Part shown: piece by piece, positions 60,870 through 64,000 of the stretch
How the letters are laid out: every line of letters starts with the position of its first letter
Numbering within the stretch: the stretch's first letter is position 1
Position numbers and translations under genes: made by a program
The notes under the pieces: model-generated
What the model was told of the DNA's origin: nothing
Database searches by the model: none
Seen by the model: the letters and a program-made list of their open reading frames with translations, nothing else
NCBI GenBank assembly: GCA_019828595.1
Contig: JAHQRK010000022.1
Location: 744,001 to 808,000, forward strand
Origin: Aphanomyces cochlioides
Taxonomy: Eukaryota > Oomycota > Saprolegniomycetes > Saprolegniales > Verrucalvaceae
Direction of reading: 5' to 3'
Length of the DNA: 64,000 nt

Positions 60870-62483
60870 CAGATGTCCTTCAAAATAGTGATATCAAATT
60901 TTACAATTTCGGATATAATTTTTTACAGTATCCATTTTCGGCGGGTTTCTGTCGATTTCGCCAGGGGTTGGCATTTCAAAAGTGTGAAATAATACTACTC
61001 CCCGATTGGAAGCAACCCTAACCCTACACATACAAAAACCAAGTACAATCCTTGCGACTGGAACTCCCCTTAATACTAAACACAAGTATAAACATCAGAT
61101 ATTACATTCATGAAACCTATCTATCAATTCATGCAATTCCTCATCTAAGATTTGCGTATGTTTCCAGCAGTTTGAGATTGTCCTGTCCGTTACATGCTCC
61201 CAAGCAGCAGTCGCCCATTCCATTGCAGTCACCACGTCGACGTGGTGAATCTTTTCTATCGCCTTCTTCATTTCGTCGTTCGCCAGTTCGTGCTCACGTC
61301 GTAAGAGCTCGTCAAATTTATCGACAGCATATTTTGTCTTCACCTGCATAATCTTGGACTTGAATGAGTGGATTACGCCGGCATCTTGGGGTTGCAGGTG
61401 AGTTGTCGTATTCGGGGGAAGCATTTCAACACAAACATTCGACAAAGCTTCGTCGAATCTATGCGATGACACATTGTCCAAAAGCAGAAGCACGTGTCTT
61501 CCTTGTCTCTTCATTTCATCATTCAATGACGTAATCCAAGCAGCGAAAACGTTTCCCGTCATCCATTCCTTTTTTGATGACGTGTAACATGACGAGACGT
61601 CCACACTTGTATCTCTTGAGAAACACCTCGGACGTTGAGCTTGCCCAATGAAGAGAAGCGGCGGTCTTGCTTTTCCGGTAACATCGCTCGTTATAGCCTC
61701 GGTTATTCGCTTCTTCACATCTTTACGCCCACGTATGCTTTTTCTTGAAATCGTCGTTTTGGGAGTAGAGCAATTGAAATAGGCAGTTTCGTCCATGTTC
61801 AATATGTTCTGCTTGGAGTAGTTTGCTGTCACTTCTTGCAAACGTCGTCGACCAGTTTCAACAGCAGCATCATTTGCAGATGCGGCCTCACCATGAAGAT
61901 GCCGCATCTTCAAATCATGTCGCTGTTGGAATCGGTAGAGTCAGCCCTTCGAAAACTGAGCGCTTGCGAGACGGCTCTCTTGACGTGCGTTTGGACTCAG
62001 GCCCGCCAATATACGCGTCCGAATTTGGTCTGCCTTGTACCGCAGCATTTCGCCAGTGACTACTGGAACTTCGTACGTTTCAGCATTTGATATCCACGTC
62101 ATCAGTTCTGCTTCGACTTCGGGGTAGAAACCCTTGTGGCATGACCGACGACTTGGTGCAAGTTCCTTCGGCAGCTCATTCTTGAGAATCGTCACTACAG
62201 TGGATTGGGCTGGTGGGCATGACAGTCCGAAGTTCTTCATACCCCAGCGAGCCAGACTACGCTGAATCATATGGTCATTGGCTCTGTAATAGAGCAACAT
62301 GGCTTCTTTTTGCTCCTTGCTCAGGCGTAGACGTCGTGGCTTCTCTTGAACCTGCATGGTGTGATGGGTGATTGATAACCATCACCTCAAAACTCTATAA
62401 ACAAATATCTATAATTGGCCATAAATATATTATCTTTCAGAAATATTAAGTTTTGGTGTTATCACTATTTTGAAGGACGACTG
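60870..62483 (-). mobile_element. Pogo element B, nested in element A
   Basis: 1,614 bp. TIRs CAGATGTCCTTCAAAATAG and CAGTCGTCCTTCAAAATAG, continuing TGATA. Target duplication TA at 62484-62485 and TG at 60868-60869 (one transition from TA). Smaller than A and C and from a different pogo subfamily. The fragment at 38171-38521 belongs to the same subfamily. Confidence 0.87.
61095..62357 (-). pseudogene. Pogo transposase of element B, one in-frame TGA
   Basis: A single frame from the ATG at 62357 to 61095, interrupted only by TGA at 61941-61943, where a Trp (SKG-W-LYRFQQRHD) is expected. N-terminal HTH (RLSKEQKEAMLLYYR), a CENP-B-like second HTH, then DDE_1: NILNMDETAYF (first Asp), HVLLLLDNVSSH (second), HLQPQDAGVIHSFK (third). 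About 420 codons including the stop. Apart from the nonsense codon it looks intact, so it is the least decayed DNA transposase here. TGG to TGA is a G-to-A change. Confidence 0.85.
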
Positions 62484-63035
62484 TAATAGGAAGTCTGACA
62501 ATGGAACCTTGGTTTGATTCTCAAGGACGAACATGTACAGTTTTTCCTCCACATCTGGGAAGCGGCCCTTTTCAAGTCGCTTGGCGTTTGGTGTCAGTGT
62601 CAGTGGCAAGTCGCTGCTAAGGATCTTACTCATGGTCGAACGTCCAACGCGGCAACCAAACTCCTTGAAAGCCCGTCGGCACAAGTCGTCTTGGGTAAGG
62701 TTTGGATTTTGGGCATGAAGGTCTTTGATTTGTCTCTTCTGTGATACTGAGAGGTGTGTTCTTGGCGGCATTGGGTCACTCTGGAGTGGCAAAAGACTTC
62801 GAGATGACACCAAATGTTCTTGAGTGGGCTAGGCAGACAGCTTGTCGACAGTTCTTATGTTGCTGAGTCCGTCAAACTTGTACCAGTGAATTTATACTTG
62901 TTTTTTGTATGAGTATTTTTGTCCAACGAAACCGCCCCCCAACTGTAATTGTTCTCCAACTTTGAGTCATCCAACTGTAAGTTGTCTGTAATTGGTTAAA
63001 TCAGAGCCAATTTCTGTTTTGCTGCCACGAACGCT

Positions 63036-64000
63036 TCAGCATTGCATATCAATACTCTGGCAACATGTTTGCTCGACGCAAGGTTCCTTTGCCAATGTGG
63101 CGAAGCTTGAACGCATTATTGCCGCCATTTTGAATTGTATCTTCAAGGACAAGCTGCAGTGACAAGAACGCGTCTGAAATTGTTTGTTGAGGAAGCTCTT
63201 CAAACGCTTCTTGAACGTTGTCAATCAATTGCCGGAGGGTCGATGTGTGCTTTCTTTGTTGGAGCGTTTGGACAGTCTGAGATCCAGAAAATTATGGTCA
63301 GGACTATTTGGGGGCTGATACACGATTTTGATCCTTCTCCCGTTCATGCAGCACGCTCGCTGAACGTCTTCATCCGATTCAACACCATGTGGCTTCGCAT
63401 TATCTTGCTGCAACACATTTGGCCAACGTTAAGTGGGAATTTTTTGTGTATAGATGGCGGAACATGATTAATGAGCATATCCTTGTATGCATTCATGTTG
63501 ACGCTGGTTGGCTTCGATTCCAGAGTTCCGGCAGGGCGATAGCGGCTTTTACGCGCGGCCGACACTACAAATGCCCAAATTCCAAACTTCCCGTCCAAAT
63601 CAATTCCGTTAACACATCTTGAACGGTCAACAGCAGCGACGAACATGAGAGATGGTATGAAGCGTTTGTTCTTGGCAGAGCCGAACGACACCTGCTCCCA
63701 CGGGCCAAGGTATACACGACGGTTGACTTTCTTGAGGAAAAAGAGCTTTTCTTCCATGTGCACTATGTTGCCATCGATTTGAAATGGGCCACTCCATCGT
63801 TCTCTACGATGAATGACATGCCAAATGATAATCGTTTAGCCATGTTTTCGTCAGTTAAATGTGGCTTTAACTGAACGTTTGACTTCCTGAGGTAACCAGC
63901 TTTGATACGATCATGAAGAGTGGAATTTGGCAAATTGATAAAAGCGGCCATTGTTCGTATGTCGCTTCGTTTGTGGCTGGGGAGCTGTGCGACTTGTTCC
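63036..64000 (-). pseudogene. Mariner/Tc1-like transposase, decayed, runs off the window
   Basis: From the right edge: LPNSTLHDRIKAGYLRK (HTH), LKPHLTDENMAKRL, a frameshift near 63763, then HMEEKLFFLKKVNRRVYL, which corresponds to the D-E-K-W-F-x-L-x-K-x-x-R-R-Y motif with the first catalytic Asp replaced by Glu. The frame shifts again before LQQDNAKPHGVE (second catalytic region) and QPPNSPDHNFLDL, and once more before the C-terminus near 63036. At least three frameshifts. The remainder of the N-terminus lies beyond 64000. Confidence 0.7.

Larger units (their letters stand above)
59677..62771 (-). pseudogene. Pogo/Tigger transposase of element A, interrupted
   Basis: The N-terminus (ATG at 62771) has an HTH, SVSQKRQIKDLHAQNPNLTQ, and a second domain up to LSDFLL. 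Element B follows. The frame resumes as YTKANELLAASGQTSVS and WVSRFKARHGIRSYRLHG, the CENP-B HTH. A frameshift near 60660 breaks the NMDET motif (first Asp). The remaining DDE_1 core is long and open: LLLVDNAPTYV (second Asp), SQIQPMDAGIIRNFK (third Asp), and a C-terminus ending QQRITDFF, the classical Tigger tail. Joining the two sides over one TA keeps the frame exactly. Confidence 0.85.
59536..62988 (-). mobile_element. Pogo/Tigger element A, interrupted by element B
   Basis: TIRs CAGACAACTCACAGTTTGAG and CAGACAACTTACAGTTGGAT are flanked by TA (59534-59535 and 62989-62990). Without element B and its duplicated TA its length is about 1,837 bp, matching element C. Coding strand minus. Element B sits at a TA inside its N-terminal coding region. 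Confidence 0.85.

Noticed and set aside
1..64000. tRNA, rRNA or CRISPR features
   Set aside because: No cloverleaf with proper arms, rRNA core sequence or regularly spaced repeat array was found by reading; a tRNAscan or Rfam search would be decisive.

Overview
The window is nuclear DNA of a filamentous eukaryote, most likely an oomycete of the Saprolegniales (Aphanomyces-like; this placement is inference). The grounds are compact genes with very short GT-AG introns (41-51 nt in nearly every gene I could splice, 67 nt once), a Crinkler-type effector header, a flagellar DM10/EFHC protein, many MFS/DMT transporters, and DNA transposons of pogo/Tigger, hAT, MULE and mariner type beside Ty3/gypsy elements. 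I see no bacterial operons, CRISPR array, rRNA or convincing tRNA gene.

Layout. Positions 1-16.5 kb are a gene-dense host segment: the 3' part of an EFHC-like axonemal gene, a convergent TFIIH p62/Tfb1 gene (six exons), a four-exon oomycete family gene, a DMT transporter, a SUT-like sugar transporter, an MFSD8-like MFS protein, a short putative secreted repeat protein, and a BT1-type folate/biopterin transporter. Positions 17.7-23.6 kb hold a complete Ty3/gypsy chromovirus-like element (LTR-1) with 214-bp LTRs and a GTTTG target duplication. Positions 23.6-40 kb are AT-rich and gene-poor: a tail-to-tail pair of paralogous small genes, a three-exon unknown gene, a Crinkler, foldback repeats, MITEs and fragments of MULE, hAT, pogo and Myb/SANT-type genes.

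Positions 40.5-47.7 kb hold two tandem short-chain dehydrogenase (SDR) paralogues. One is intact. The other was split by a second Ty3/gypsy element (LTR-2, 285-bp LTRs, AGGTC target duplication) whose LTRs look identical, yet whose gag-pol is broken and contains a 176-bp internal inversion. Positions 48.5-57.8 kb hold two divergently oriented OFA-like MFS paralogues. Between them lie a pogo/Tigger element and a 710-bp non-autonomous element carrying a C2HC zinc-finger ORF. Positions 59.5-64 kb are a transposon stack: one pogo element inserted inside another, next to a decayed mariner transposase that runs off the window.

The host genes do not form one pathway. The recurring theme is membrane transport (six transporter genes) plus transposon turnover. 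The clearest new observations are the SDR gene disruption, the inversion in a young retroelement, the nested pogo pair, the zinc-finger-bearing non-autonomous element, the C-to-T-type decay of LTR-1, the convergent paralogue pair, and widespread NF-Y-like CCAAT motifs in AT-rich spacers.
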